The notes beneath the pieces are model-generated. The model saw only the letters and a program-made list of their open reading frames with translations. It did not search any database and had not been told where the DNA came from. A stretch of 64,000 bases of DNA from AC-32 sp963717725 (GTDB taxonomy: Bacteria > Actinomycetota > Thermoleophilia > Gaiellales > Gaiellaceae): positions 186,001 through 250,000 of the forward strand of contig CAVQWS010000027.1 in assembly GCA_963717725.1 (NCBI GenBank). The letters run 5' to 3'. Below are positions 9,018-17,081 of this stretch, piece by piece (positions within the stretch are counted from its first letter, which is position 1; each line of letters starts with the position of its first letter). The position numbers and the translations under genes are program-made.

Positions 9018-9068
9018 ACACCGGGGTCGGCACTCGAACGAGGGGTTTTTCGGCCTGGTCCCTAAGGA

Positions 9069-10188
9069 TCAGGCCCGTGCGAGCACTCGCGTCAACGCAC
9101 CGGCGAGCAGCTCCTGCTCCTCGGCCGTGCCGACCGTCACGCGCACCGCGCCGGGCGCTCCGAAGCCGTGTGTCGGCCGCACGATCACGCCCTCGCGGAG
9201 CAGCTGCTCGAAGAAGGGACGCGAGTCCTCGCCGACCTCGGCGAAGAGGAAGTTGGCGACCGCCGGGACCGACCGGGTCGAGGCCGTGCTCGCGCAGGAT
9301 CCGCTCGAGCTCGACGCGACCCTGCGCGTTTTCGGCCCGGCGACGCTCCAGCTCGGCCGGCGAGTCGAGGCTTGCGAGCGCGGCCTCCTGCGCGGGCGTG
9401 GTGATGTCGAAGGCGCGCCGCACCTTGGCGATCCCGGTCACGATCTCTGCCGGCGCGAGCCCGTAGCCGACGCGCAGCCCGGCCAGGCCGTAGATCTTCG
9501 AGAAGGTGCGCAGGACGACGACGCGGCGGCCCTGCTTGAGGTGGTCCTCGACGCCGTCCGGGTAGTCGGGGTCGTCGATGTACTCGGCGTAGGCCTGATC
9601 GAGCACGGTGACGACGTGCTCCGGCACACGCTCGAACCAGTCGTCGAGCTCGGCCCGCGTGTTGGTCGTCCCGGTCGGATTGTTCGGCAGGCAGAGGTAG
9701 GCGATCTTCGTTCGCGGCCCGATCGCCTCCAGCAGGGCGTCGAGGTCGTAGCGCCCGTCGCGCAGCGGCACCGTCCGCGGCACCGCGCCGACCTTGCGCG
9801 CGTCGATCACGTAGCTCGGAAACGACGGCCAGCCGCAGACGATCTCGTCGCCGGGCTCGAGCGCGGCCTGCGTGAGGCAGTCGACGAGCCCGTCGGAGCC
9901 CGCGCCGATCGCCACCTCTTCGAAGCGCAGGTCGAAGCGCTCGGCGAGCGCCGCGCGGAGCCGGTAAGCGCCGCCGTCCGGGTAGCGGTTGAGCTCAGGA
10001 GTCGCGCGCTCGATCGCCTCGCGCGCCTCCGGGAACGGCCCGTACGGGCCTTCGTTGGACGCGAGCTTGACGACCCGCTCGAGCCCGAGTTCCCGCTGCA
10101 CCTCTTCGACCGGCTTCCCCGGCTCGTAGGGCACGAGGTCGTTGACGGCGGGCCGGAAGAAGCTGTCGGCGATCTCCGCGAGGGACAC
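9069..10188 (-). CDS. hisC: histidinol-phosphate aminotransferase (one-base frameshift in this sequence)
   Basis: Class II PLP aminotransferase, 372 residues once corrected; it converts imidazole-acetol phosphate to histidinol phosphate, and related enzymes also act on aromatic amino acids. Seen: KLASNEGPYGP near 42, NRYPDGG, PNNPTGT, DQAYAEYID and the PLP-lysine loop RTFSKIYGLAGLRVGY (about 235). Near 9263-9267 one extra base breaks the frame: the conserved VANFLFAEVGED...VIVRPTHGFGAPGAVRVT end is in the other frame and stops at TGA 9069. Uncorrected, the protein would end in a 90-residue arginine-rich tail unlike the family. The GTG start has TAGCAT 6 nt upstream. No other his gene is nearby. 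Confidence 0.85.
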
Positions 10189-10194
10189 GCGCTG

Positions 10195-10200
10195 ATGCTA
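10195..10200 (-). promoter_or_regulatory. -10 hexamer TAGCAT, leaderless promoter for hisC
   Basis: TAGCAT on the minus strand, 6-nt spacer, then GTG of hisC. It overlaps the stop codon of the cupin gene (10198-10200). Confidence 0.5.
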
Positions 10201-10737
10201 CTCGGGCAGCCAGCCCGGGCGGTACGCGCAGCGCGTGCGGCGCGGGAAGCCCGCGTACGCCTCGTCCGGCTTCGTCGTTTCCTGCTCCACGCCGACCCCG
10301 TGCTCGAGCGCGAGCGGGTCGGCCGGGTAGACGATTCCGCTCCGCCCGCGGCCGCGGGCACCGACCGCGAGCACGAGTGCCGGACCGCTGCCGGCGCCGA
10401 CGATCATGTGATTCGTCTCGGGCGGGCAGTGCACGAAGTCCCACGCGCGCAGCCGCCGCTTGTGGCCCTCGACGAGCAGCAGGCACTCGCCGGCGAGGAC
10501 GAGGAAGTCCTCCTGCGCCTGTTCGCGGTGGTAGAGCCCGATCGCCTCGCCCGGCTCCAGCAGGTTCAGGTTCAACCCGAGCTGCTTGAAGCGGCGCTTG
10601 CCTTCGAAGTTGCAGTAGCGGCCAAAGGGGCCACTGTCGTTCCAACGGCTCTCGGCCGCGTTGATCACGAACCAGCCGTCGCCGTCGGCCACCAGGCCGT
10701 GCTTTGTCTCCCGCGACACGATCTCCGGGACGCCCAT
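10198..10737 (-). CDS. cupin-domain protein of unknown substrate
   Basis: 179 residues with one cupin barrel: motif 1-like GEAIGLYHREQAQEDFLVLAGE (His and Glu in place) and motif 2-like VHCPPETNHMIV. This suggests a single metal site. The N-terminal part (WFVINAAESRW, FGRYCNFEG) is seen in small standalone cupins of unknown role. No signal peptide or membrane segment. The ATG at 10737 has a TATCCT box 9 nt upstream, divergent from pntA. No substrate can be assigned; its neighbours hisC and pntA give no strong hint. Confidence 0.75.
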   Translation of the reverse strand: MGVPEIVSRETKHGLVADGDGWFVINAAESRWNDSGPFGRYCNFEGKRRFKQLGLNLNLLEPGEAIGLYHREQAQEDFLVLAGECLLLVEGHKRRLRAWDFVHCPPETNHMIVGAGSGPALVLAVGARGRGRSGIVYPADPLALEHGVGVEQETTKPDEAYAGFPRRTRCAYRPGWLPE

Positions 10738-10746
10738 CGCCGGTGG

Positions 10747-10752
10747 AGGATA
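10747..10752 (-). promoter_or_regulatory. -10 hexamer TATCCT before the cupin gene
   Basis: Minus-strand TATCCT with a 9-nt spacer to the ATG at 10737; it faces the pntA -10 box at 10773, so the two promoters share about 50 bp. Confidence 0.4.
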
Positions 10753-10772
10753 TTCGCGGTCGTCCGACGCAC

Positions 10773-10778
10773 TAGCAT
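10773..10778 (+). promoter_or_regulatory. -10 hexamer TAGCAT before pntA
   Basis: Plus-strand TAGCAT, 9-nt spacer, ATG of pntA at 10788. No good SD in the spacer CCTCCCGGC, consistent with a leaderless or very short leader. Confidence 0.45.
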
Positions 10779-10787
10779 CCTCCCGGC

Positions 10788-11876
10788 ATGCGGATCGGGG
10801 TCCCGAGAGAGACGGCTGCGGGCGAGCGGCGCGTGGCGCTCGTGCCGGAGATCGTCGGCAAGCTCGTTCCGGCCGGCTTCGAGGTGCTCGTGCAGCGTGG
10901 CGCGGGTGAGGCGGCCTCGTTCCCGGACGCCGCCTACGAGGAGGCGGGCGCCCGGCTCGTGGACGACTGGGCCGACGCCGAGGCCGTGGTGAAGGTGCAG
11001 AAGCCGAGCGACGAGGAGGCGGGCCGGCTGCGCGACCGCCAGGTGCTGATCGGCTTTCTGCAGCCGCTGACCGACTCCGAGGGGATCGAGCGGCTCGCGC
11101 AGCGCGGCGTGATCGCGTTCGCGATGGAGTCGATCCCGCGGATCACGCGCGCCCAGCCGATGGATGCGCTCTCCTCGCAGGCGACCGTCTCCGGCTACAA
11201 GTCTGTGCTGCTGGCCGCCGAGCGGCTGCCGAAGTTCTTTCCGATGCTGATGACCGCCGCCGGAACGGTCGCGCCCGCGAAGGTGCTCGTGCTCGGCGCG
11301 GGCGTCGCGGGCTTGCAGGCCGTGGCGACGGCTCGTCGCCTCGGCGCGGTCGTGACCGGCTTCGACGTCCGGCCGGCCGTGCGCGAGCAGATCGAGAGCC
11401 TCGGCGCCAACTGGCTCGATCTCGGCATCGTCGGCGAGGAGACGGCCGGCGGGTACGCCGCCGAGCTGACCGAGGAACAACAGCGGCAACAGCAAGAGGA
11501 GCTCGAGGCGCGCCTGCCGGAGTTCGACGTCGTGATCACGACGGCGCTGATCCCCGGCCGGCCGGCGCCGAAGCTGATCCCGGCGAGCGCCGTCGCGGCG
11601 ATGCGCCTGGGTTCGGTCGTAGTCGACCTGGCCGCCGAGGCGGGCGGCAACTGTGAGCTGACCGAGCCCGGCGAGGAGGTCGTGCGCGAGGGCGTGACGA
11701 TCGTCGGGCCGACGAACCTGCCGAGCACGATGCCGTTCCACGCGAGCCAGCTGTACGCGCGCAACGTCTTCGCATTGCTGCATCACCTCGCGCCGGAGGG
11801 GACGCTGGCGCTCGACTGGGAGGACGAGATCACCGCCGGTGCCTGCGTGACCCGCAAGCAGGAGGTACCGGCGTGA
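10788..11876 (+). CDS. pntAA: NAD(P) transhydrogenase subunit alpha part 1 (domain I)
   Basis: 362 residues, the soluble NAD(H)-binding domain I of the proton-pumping transhydrogenase that moves hydride from NADH to NADP+ using the proton gradient. N-terminal IGVPRETAAGERRVALVPE is the AlaDH/PNT N-domain signature. The Rossmann dinucleotide loop is VLGAGVAGLQAVATARRLGA near residue 170, and RITRAQPMDALSSQA is the mobile-loop region. It ends with TGA inside the GTGA that starts pntAB. The three-subunit split is usual in Actinobacteria and Alphaproteobacteria. Confidence 0.95.
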   Translation: MRIGVPRETAAGERRVALVPEIVGKLVPAGFEVLVQRGAGEAASFPDAAYEEAGARLVDDWADAEAVVKVQKPSDEEAGRLRDRQVLIGFLQPLTDSEGIERLAQRGVIAFAMESIPRITRAQPMDALSSQATVSGYKSVLLAAERLPKFFPMLMTAAGTVAPAKVLVLGAGVAGLQAVATARRLGAVVTGFDVRPAVREQIESLGANWLDLGIVGEETAGGYAAELTEEQQRQQQEELEARLPEFDVVITTALIPGRPAPKLIPASAVAAMRLGSVVVDLAAEAGGNCELTEPGEEVVREGVTIVGPTNLPSTMPFHASQLYARNVFALLHHLAPEGTLALDWEDEITAGACVTRKQEVPA

Positions 11877-12211
11877 GTCACAACACGCTGCTCGTTTTCG
11901 AGCTGACCATCCTCGTGCTCGCGATCTTCCTCGGGTTCGAAGTGATCTCGAAGGTGCCGACGCTGCTGCACACGCCGCTGATGTCCGGCACGAACGCGAT
12001 CCACGGCATCGTCGTCGTCGGGGCCATGGTTGTGCTCGGAGCGCCGAACAAGGACACCTTCGACTGGATCGTCGGCTTCCTCGCCGTCGTGCTCGGCTCC
12101 GCCAACGTCGTCGGCGGCTTCGTCGTCACGGACCGCATGCTCGAGATGTTCAAGCGGCGCGAGCCCGCGAAAGAGGCCGACGCCTTCCGCGACGGCCAGC
12201 ACGGCGCATGA
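11873..12211 (+). CDS. pntAB: NAD(P) transhydrogenase subunit alpha part 2 (membrane)
   Basis: 112 residues, the small membrane subunit supplying part of domain II. Three hydrophobic helices (LLVFELTILVLAIFLGFEV, IHGIVVVGAMVVLG, WIVGFLAVVLGSANVVGGFV) are followed by the conserved DRMLEMFK end. GTG start overlaps the pntAA stop by 4 bp; its own stop overlaps the pntB ATG (ATGA). Confidence 0.93.
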   Translation: MSHNTLLVFELTILVLAIFLGFEVISKVPTLLHTPLMSGTNAIHGIVVVGAMVVLGAPNKDTFDWIVGFLAVVLGSANVVGGFVVTDRMLEMFKRREPAKEADAFRDGQHGA

Positions 12212-13602
12212 GCACGAACCTCGCGAACCTGCTCTACCTGATCCCGATCGTCTCGTTCATCCTCGCGCTGCGCTTTCTCTCCAACCCCGCGCACGCACGG
12301 CGCGGGAACCAGATCGGCGCGGTCGGGATGCTCGTCGCCGTCGTCGTCACCTGGATCAAGATCGGTACGACGAGCTGGTGGGCGATCGCGGTCGGGATGC
12401 TGATCGGCGGCGCCTTCGGAGCGGTCGCGGCGCGTCGCGTGAAGATGACCGCGATGCCGCAGATGGTGGCGCTGTTCAACGGCGTCGGCGGCGGAGCGGC
12501 CGCGCTGATCGCCCTCGCGGAGGTGCACCGAATCCTGCCCGAGCCCGGCGCGCCGAAGGTCGACATCTCGCTGGCGATCGTGCTCTCGGCGCTGATCGGC
12601 GCGATCTCGTTCTCCGGCTCGATGGTGGCGTTCGCGAAGCTGCAGGAGCTGATCGGCGGCCGCCCGATCACGTATCCGGGCCAGCAGTTCGTGAACGGCG
12701 TGGTCTTGCTGGTCGCGGCCGGCTCGGGGGTTGCGCTCGTCAGCGGCGTCCAGGACGAGTGGCTGCTCTGGACGCTCGTCGCCGCCGCGCTAGTGCTCGG
12801 AGTGCTCTTCGTGCTCCCGATCGGCGGCGCCGACATGCCGGTCGTGATCTCGCTGCTGAACGCCTTCACCGGGCTCGCGGTCGCGGCGAGCGGCTTCGAG
12901 CTCGAGAACAACGTCCTGATCGTGGCCGGCATGCTCGTCGGCGCCTCGGGGACGCTCCTGACTGTGTTGATGGGACGCGCGATGAACCGGTCGATCGCGA
13001 ACGTCCTCTTCGGGGCGTTCGGACAGGTGACGGAGTCGGCGGCGGCGGTCGCCGCGGGGACCGACGGGGGCTCGGTGCGCTCCGCGAACGCCGAGGACGT
13101 GGCCGTGATGCTCGCCTACGCGCACAAGGTCGTCTTCGTGCCCGGCTACGGCCTGGCCGTCGCGCAGGCCCAGCACGACGTGCGCCAGCTCGCCGACCTG
13201 CTCGAGGGCAAGGGCGTCGAGGTCTCGTACGCAATCCATCCGGTCGCGGGTCGCATGCCCGGCCACATGAACGTGCTGCTCGCCGAGGCGAATGTGCCCT
13301 ACCCGCAGCTGAAGGAGATGGACGAGGCGAACCCGGAGTTCGGTCGCACCGACGTCGTCCTCGTCGTCGGGGCAAACGACGTCGTCAACCCCGACGCGCG
13401 CAACAACGAGGGCAGCCCGATCTACGGGATGCCGATCCTGAACGTCGACCAGGCGCAGGCGGTGGTCGTGCTCAAGCGGAGCATGAACCCCGGCTTCGCC
13501 GGCATCGAGAACCCGCTCTTCTACAACCCGAAGACGGTGATGCTGTTCGGCGACGCGAAGGAGTCGATCGACAAGCTGATCGCGGACGTCAAGGAGCTCT
13601 AG
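12208..13602 (+). CDS. pntB: NAD(P) transhydrogenase subunit beta
   Basis: 464 residues: about nine transmembrane helices (domain II) through residue 270, then the soluble NADP(H)-binding domain III. Domain III shows FVPGYGLAVAQAQHDVRQL, the HPVAGRMPGHMNVLLAEA loop and VVGANDVVNPDA that contact NADP. Length and motifs are those of a complete PntB. It starts by ATGA overlap with pntAB and its TAG overlaps the GTG of the next gene (TAGTG), so the OCD-like gene is probably co-transcribed. Confidence 0.95.
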   Translation: MSTNLANLLYLIPIVSFILALRFLSNPAHARRGNQIGAVGMLVAVVVTWIKIGTTSWWAIAVGMLIGGAFGAVAARRVKMTAMPQMVALFNGVGGGAAALIALAEVHRILPEPGAPKVDISLAIVLSALIGAISFSGSMVAFAKLQELIGGRPITYPGQQFVNGVVLLVAAGSGVALVSGVQDEWLLWTLVAAALVLGVLFVLPIGGADMPVVISLLNAFTGLAVAASGFELENNVLIVAGMLVGASGTLLTVLMGRAMNRSIANVLFGAFGQVTESAAAVAAGTDGGSVRSANAEDVAVMLAYAHKVVFVPGYGLAVAQAQHDVRQLADLLEGKGVEVSYAIHPVAGRMPGHMNVLLAEANVPYPQLKEMDEANPEFGRTDVVLVVGANDVVNPDARNNEGSPIYGMPILNVDQAQAVVVLKRSMNPGFAGIENPLFYNPKTVMLFGDAKESIDKLIADVKEL

Positions 13603-14531
13603 TGGTTCCGTTCTTCTCGGGCCGCGACGTCGAGGCGGCCGTCCCGCCGCAGCGGGCGCTCGAAGCCGTGCGCGAGGCCTTCGTCGCGTACGCGCGGGGG
13701 GCGTGGACGATGCCGCCGAAGGTGTATGTGCCCGCCTATCCGGCCGGCGATTTCCGGGCGATGCCGGCGCTCGGCGGCGGGTTCGCGGCGTTGAAATGGG
13801 TGACGTCGTTCCCCGGCAACCCGGAGCGAGGGCTGCCGACGGTGACCGGGCTGGTGCTGCTTTCCGATGCCTCGGACGGCTCGCTCGTCGCGATCTTCGA
13901 TGCAGGCGCGGTGACGGCTTTGCGGACCGGCGCTGCGGCCGTGCTCGCGGCGCAGACACTCGGGCGGCCAGGCACGGCGGCTGTGATCGGCGCGGGAGTG
14001 AACGGCCGCGCCGCGGCGCGCACCTTCGTCGCAGCGGGAGAGCCGGTGTTGATCTGGGACGTCGACGAGTCGCGCGCACGAGCCGCCGCCGACGAGCTCG
14101 GCGCGGCCGTCGCCGGCTCGCGCGAGGAAGCACTGGGAGCGGACGTCGTCGTCACGTTGACGCCCGGCCACGAGGTGCTGTTCGGCCCTGACTCACTGCG
14201 GCCGGGGCAGCACGTCAGCCTGATGGGCGCCGACGGGCCGGGCAAGGCTGAGATCGCGGTCGAGGAGCTCGTCCGCACGCACGTCTTCTGCGACGACTGG
14301 GAGCAGGCAAGCCACAACGGCGAGCTCGTCCACGCGGTCGAGGCAGGATCGCTTGCGCGCGACCATGTGACCGAGCTCGGCGACGTGCTCACCGGCGAGG
14401 CCGAAGGGCGGCGCTCCGGGGAGGAGATCACGACTTTCGACTCGACCGGGCTGGCGATCCAGGACCTCGCGATTGCACTGGCGGCGTTCGAGCGGCGCGC
14501 CGAGCTCGACCTACCGACGATCGAGCTGTAG
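13602..14531 (+). CDS. ornithine cyclodeaminase / mu-crystallin family protein
   Basis: 309 residues. The N-terminal part has MPPKVYVPAYPAGDFRAMPA and FAALKWVTSFPGNP, the substrate end of the OCD/mu-crystallin fold; the Rossmann loop is AAVIGAGVNGRAAARTF (about residue 127). The conserved GADVVVTLTPG and GADGPGKAEI follow. Members deaminate ornithine, reduce ketimines or act as alanine dehydrogenase; I cannot choose among these. The GTG start shares bases with the pntB stop, so translation is probably coupled. Confidence 0.85.
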   Translation: MVPFFSGRDVEAAVPPQRALEAVREAFVAYARGAWTMPPKVYVPAYPAGDFRAMPALGGGFAALKWVTSFPGNPERGLPTVTGLVLLSDASDGSLVAIFDAGAVTALRTGAAAVLAAQTLGRPGTAAVIGAGVNGRAAARTFVAAGEPVLIWDVDESRARAAADELGAAVAGSREEALGADVVVTLTPGHEVLFGPDSLRPGQHVSLMGADGPGKAEIAVEELVRTHVFCDDWEQASHNGELVHAVEAGSLARDHVTELGDVLTGEAEGRRSGEEITTFDSTGLAIQDLAIALAAFERRAELDLPTIEL

Positions 14532-14539
14532 GCGCCGGT

Positions 14540-14545
14540 TAGGCT
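14540..14545 (+). promoter_or_regulatory. possible -10 hexamer TAGGCT before the VOC gene
   Basis: TAGGCT lies 25 nt before the ATG at 14571, leaving room for a leader with the clear SD AAGGAGGCGGA directly before the start. Confidence 0.3.
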
Positions 14546-14570
14546 GCCGCCAACGACCGAAGGAGGCGGA

Positions 14571-14942
14571 ATGGACGGGCAGTTGGTGCATTTCGAGATC
14601 CCGGCGCAGGACGGCGCACGGGCGATGGAGTTCTGGAAGTCGCTCTTCGGCTGGAAGTTCCAGGCCTGGGAAGGGCCGGTCGAGTACCACATGCTCGAGG
14701 GGAACGAGCCCGGCGGCGCGATCTACCCCGATCCCGACACGGCCGGCTCGGGGCCGATCGTCTACTTCGGTACCTCCGACATCGACGCGTCGATCGCCAA
14801 GGCGCGCGAGCTCGGCGGGTCGGCGGAGGACAAGCAGCCGATCCCGACCATCGGCTGGTTCGCGCGCTGCGTGGACACCGAAGGCAACCGGTTCTCGCTC
14901 TTCCAGGCCGACGATTCGGTGCCCGCGCCCGGCGAGAGCTAG
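14571..14942 (+). CDS. VOC (glyoxalase/bleomycin resistance) family protein
   Basis: 123 residues in the paired beta-alpha-beta-beta-beta fold of the vicinal oxygen chelate superfamily. VHFEIPAQDGARAMEFWKSL supplies the first metal-ligand strand and helix; RCVDTEGNRFSLFQ near the end carries the usual DxEGN-F-L pattern. Strong SD AAGGAGG supports the start. Reaction unknown. Its TAG stop is shared as the palindrome CTAG with the convergent FAD oxidoreductase. Confidence 0.8.
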   Translation: MDGQLVHFEIPAQDGARAMEFWKSLFGWKFQAWEGPVEYHMLEGNEPGGAIYPDPDTAGSGPIVYFGTSDIDASIAKARELGGSAEDKQPIPTIGWFARCVDTEGNRFSLFQADDSVPAPGES

Positions 14943-15997
14943 GGGCCGAGCAGGCGCGCCGGGTCGAACAGTTCGAGCTCCGGCGAGGGCGCGCCGAGGA
15001 TCGCGCCAGCGACGAGCTCACCGCAGGCGAGGCCGAGCACGTTGCCGTGGCCGGAGTACCCGGCCGCGACCCAGACGCGGTCGTTCCCGGGTAGGCGCCC
15101 GACGAGCGGCAGGCGGTCGTCGGTGGTGCCGAAGACCCCGGCCCAGCGGTGGTCGATCCGCGGCTCCTCGCCGAGCAGCTCGGCGACGAACCGCTCCAGG
15201 TAGCCCTGGATCAGGGGCGTTGTGGCCTCCTCCGCGGTGTACTCGTGGTCGGCGGCCTTGTCTCGGACGCCGCCGGCCACGAGTCGACGATCCTCGGTCT
15301 GCTGCCAGTAGTCGTAGCCGTGCCTGGCGTAGTGCGGGCAGGGGAACAGACGCCGCTCGAGCGGCTCCGTCACGAGCACCTGGCCGCGGGTGGGCTTGAT
15401 CGCGGCGTCGAGCTCCGGCACCAGCCCGTGCGTGTAGCCGTCGGTCGCGATCACGACCTGGTCGGCGTCGAGCTCTTCGAGGGATTCGACGCGCTCGTGC
15501 TCGCGGAGCTCGGCGCCCGCCTCGACTGCGAGCGCTGCCAGGCGCCGGACCCAGCGGGCAGGCTGAAGCGATCCATCGGGTGGATGGAAGATCGCGCCCT
15601 CGAACCGCTCGGCCAGAGGCTCCCCGAGCTCGTCGTGCCACTCGACGGCAAAGTCGTCTTCGCGCAGCGCCTCGTACTCGGCCTTGAGCTCCTCGCGTTC
15701 GGCGCCGTCCGCGGCCAGACGGAGGCTGCCGGCTCGCCGGAAGGCGTCGCCGGCCAGCTGCTCGAGCCGGTCGAGGTAGCGCTCGGTCAGCACCCAGAAG
15801 GCGCGCGCCCGTTCCGCGCCCAGCTCCTGCCGTGCGACGTCGTAGGCGGGAGCGCCGCCGCGCAGGGCGAAGCCGCCGTTGCGCCCGCTCGCCCCGCCGG
15901 CGACCTCGCGGGCCTCGAACAGGCGCACGCGCTTGCCCGCCTCCGCGAGCCTGAGCGCGCAGGCGCAGCCCGTCACGCCGCCTCCGACGACCGTCAC
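14939..15997 (-). CDS. FAD-dependent amino acid/amine oxidoreductase (DAO family)
   Basis: At least 352 residues. FAD Rossmann motif VVGGGVTGCACALRLAEAG stands at the N-terminus, followed by GGASGRNGGFALRGG, and the C-terminal FAD contact is WVAAGYSGHGNVLGLACGEL. This is the D-amino acid oxidase/glycine oxidase/gamma-glutamylputrescine oxidase fold. I give the GTG at 15997 as the first canonical start. The frame is open a further 30 codons and reads ADIETSSYWLAEPRSPL, a typical N-terminus for this family, but no ATG, GTG or TTG is present there; the ATC at 16085-16087 or 16076-16078 would have to serve. It follows dprA on the same strand. Confidence 0.85.
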   Translation of the reverse strand: MTVVGGGVTGCACALRLAEAGKRVRLFEAREVAGGASGRNGGFALRGGAPAYDVARQELGAERARAFWVLTERYLDRLEQLAGDAFRRAGSLRLAADGAEREELKAEYEALREDDFAVEWHDELGEPLAERFEGAIFHPPDGSLQPARWVRRLAALAVEAGAELREHERVESLEELDADQVVIATDGYTHGLVPELDAAIKPTRGQVLVTEPLERRLFPCPHYARHGYDYWQQTEDRRLVAGGVRDKAADHEYTAEEATTPLIQGYLERFVAELLGEEPRIDHRWAGVFGTTDDRLPLVGRLPGNDRVWVAAGYSGHGNVLGLACGELVAGAILGAPSPELELFDPARLLGP

Positions 15998-16088
15998 GTC
16001 GACCGGTCCCGCCGACCGGTCGGTCGACGCCGCCAGGGGCGAGCGCGGCTCTGCAAGCCAGTACGAGCTCGTCTCGATGTCGGCGATC

Positions 16089-17081
16089 CTAGCCCTGCGG
16101 CCTCACCCCCCTGTAGAGACCGTCGGCTTCGGCAACGGCCCCGGCGAGCTCGAGTTCGGCCAGCGCCGTCGCCACGGCCGCGGCGTCCAGGCCCGTCTCG
16201 CGGCTGAGGCCGTCGATTCCGCTCGGCTCGCGAGCGAGCGCCTCCAACACCCGGGCAGGCGTCTCACCGAGCTCCGGCGCCGGCAGCGATACGGCGTCGA
16301 CGCCCAGCGCTTCGAGCACGTCCGCCGGCGAGGTGAGCGGTGTCGCGCCCAGGCGCAGGAGCGCGTTCGTCCCCGCCGAGAGCGCCGAAGTGATCTCGCC
16401 GGGCACGGCGAAGACCTCGCGGCCGGCTTCGAGCGCGAAGTCGGCGGTGATCAGAGCGCCGCTGCGCTCGCGGGCCTCGACCACGACTGTGGCGTCCGCG
16501 AGCCCGGCGATGATCCGGTTGCGGGCCGGGAACCTCCAGGGCGCAGGCTCGACGCCCGGCGCGTACTCCGCGACTACGAGCCCGTTCTCGACGATCCGCG
16601 CCGCGAGCTGCGCGTGTGCGGCCGGGTAGTCGCGGTCGACGCCGCAGCCGAGCACCGCCACCGTTTGACCGCCGACCTCGAGCGCGCCACGGTGTGCCTC
16701 GCCGTCGATTCCGCGCGCGAGACCGCTGACGACCACCAGCCCGGCCGCTGCCAGCTCGCGCCCGAGCAGGCGCGCGACCTGCGACCCGTACGACGAGCAG
16801 GCCCGGGCGCCGACGACCGCGACTCCGCGTTGCCCGAGCAGCTCAGCCGCACGCGAGCCGCGCAGGAACAATCCCGGAGGAGGGTCGTGCAGCTCGCGCA
16901 GCAGCGGCGGGTACTCGGCCTCGCTCCGCCCGAGGAACCGCAGCCCACGCGCCGCCAGCGACGCGCGGAAGGCAGCCTCGTCGAACGCGCGGCGGAACCG
17001 CTCGAAACGCCGCTCGCGCGGCTCGTCGACGACGTGGCCGCCAGTCTCTGCCGCGAAGGCGGCCAGGACGAGATCGCTCAC
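16089..17081 (-). CDS. dprA: DNA-processing protein DprA
   Basis: 330 residues. DprA binds incoming single-stranded DNA and loads RecA during natural transformation. The Rossmann-like core shows GVAVVGARACSSYGSQVARL (about residue 90), VVSGLARGIDGEAHRGAL and NRIIAGLADATVVVEA. The C-terminal 70 residues (VLEALAREPSGIDGLSRETG) form the winged-helix domain. It starts inside the comM stop (overlap of 4 bp), the standard dprA-comM pair. In many bacteria DprA also acts outside competence, so natural transformability is not shown by this alone. Confidence 0.93.
   Translation of the reverse strand: MSDLVLAAFAAETGGHVVDEPRERRFERFRRAFDEAAFRASLAARGLRFLGRSEAEYPPLLRELHDPPPGLFLRGSRAAELLGQRGVAVVGARACSSYGSQVARLLGRELAAAGLVVVSGLARGIDGEAHRGALEVGGQTVAVLGCGVDRDYPAAHAQLAARIVENGLVVAEYAPGVEPAPWRFPARNRIIAGLADATVVVEARERSGALITADFALEAGREVFAVPGEITSALSAGTNALLRLGATPLTSPADVLEALGVDAVSLPAPELGETPARVLEALAREPSGIDGLSRETGLDAAAVATALAELELAGAVAEADGLYRGVRPQG

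Noticed and set aside
12030..13601. Long plus-strand frame running through pntB into the OCD-like gene as one 833-residue protein
   Set aside because: Only the part after 13602 has protein-like composition and family motifs; upstream it is an Arg-rich shadow of pntAB and pntB. The GTG at 13602 is the real start.
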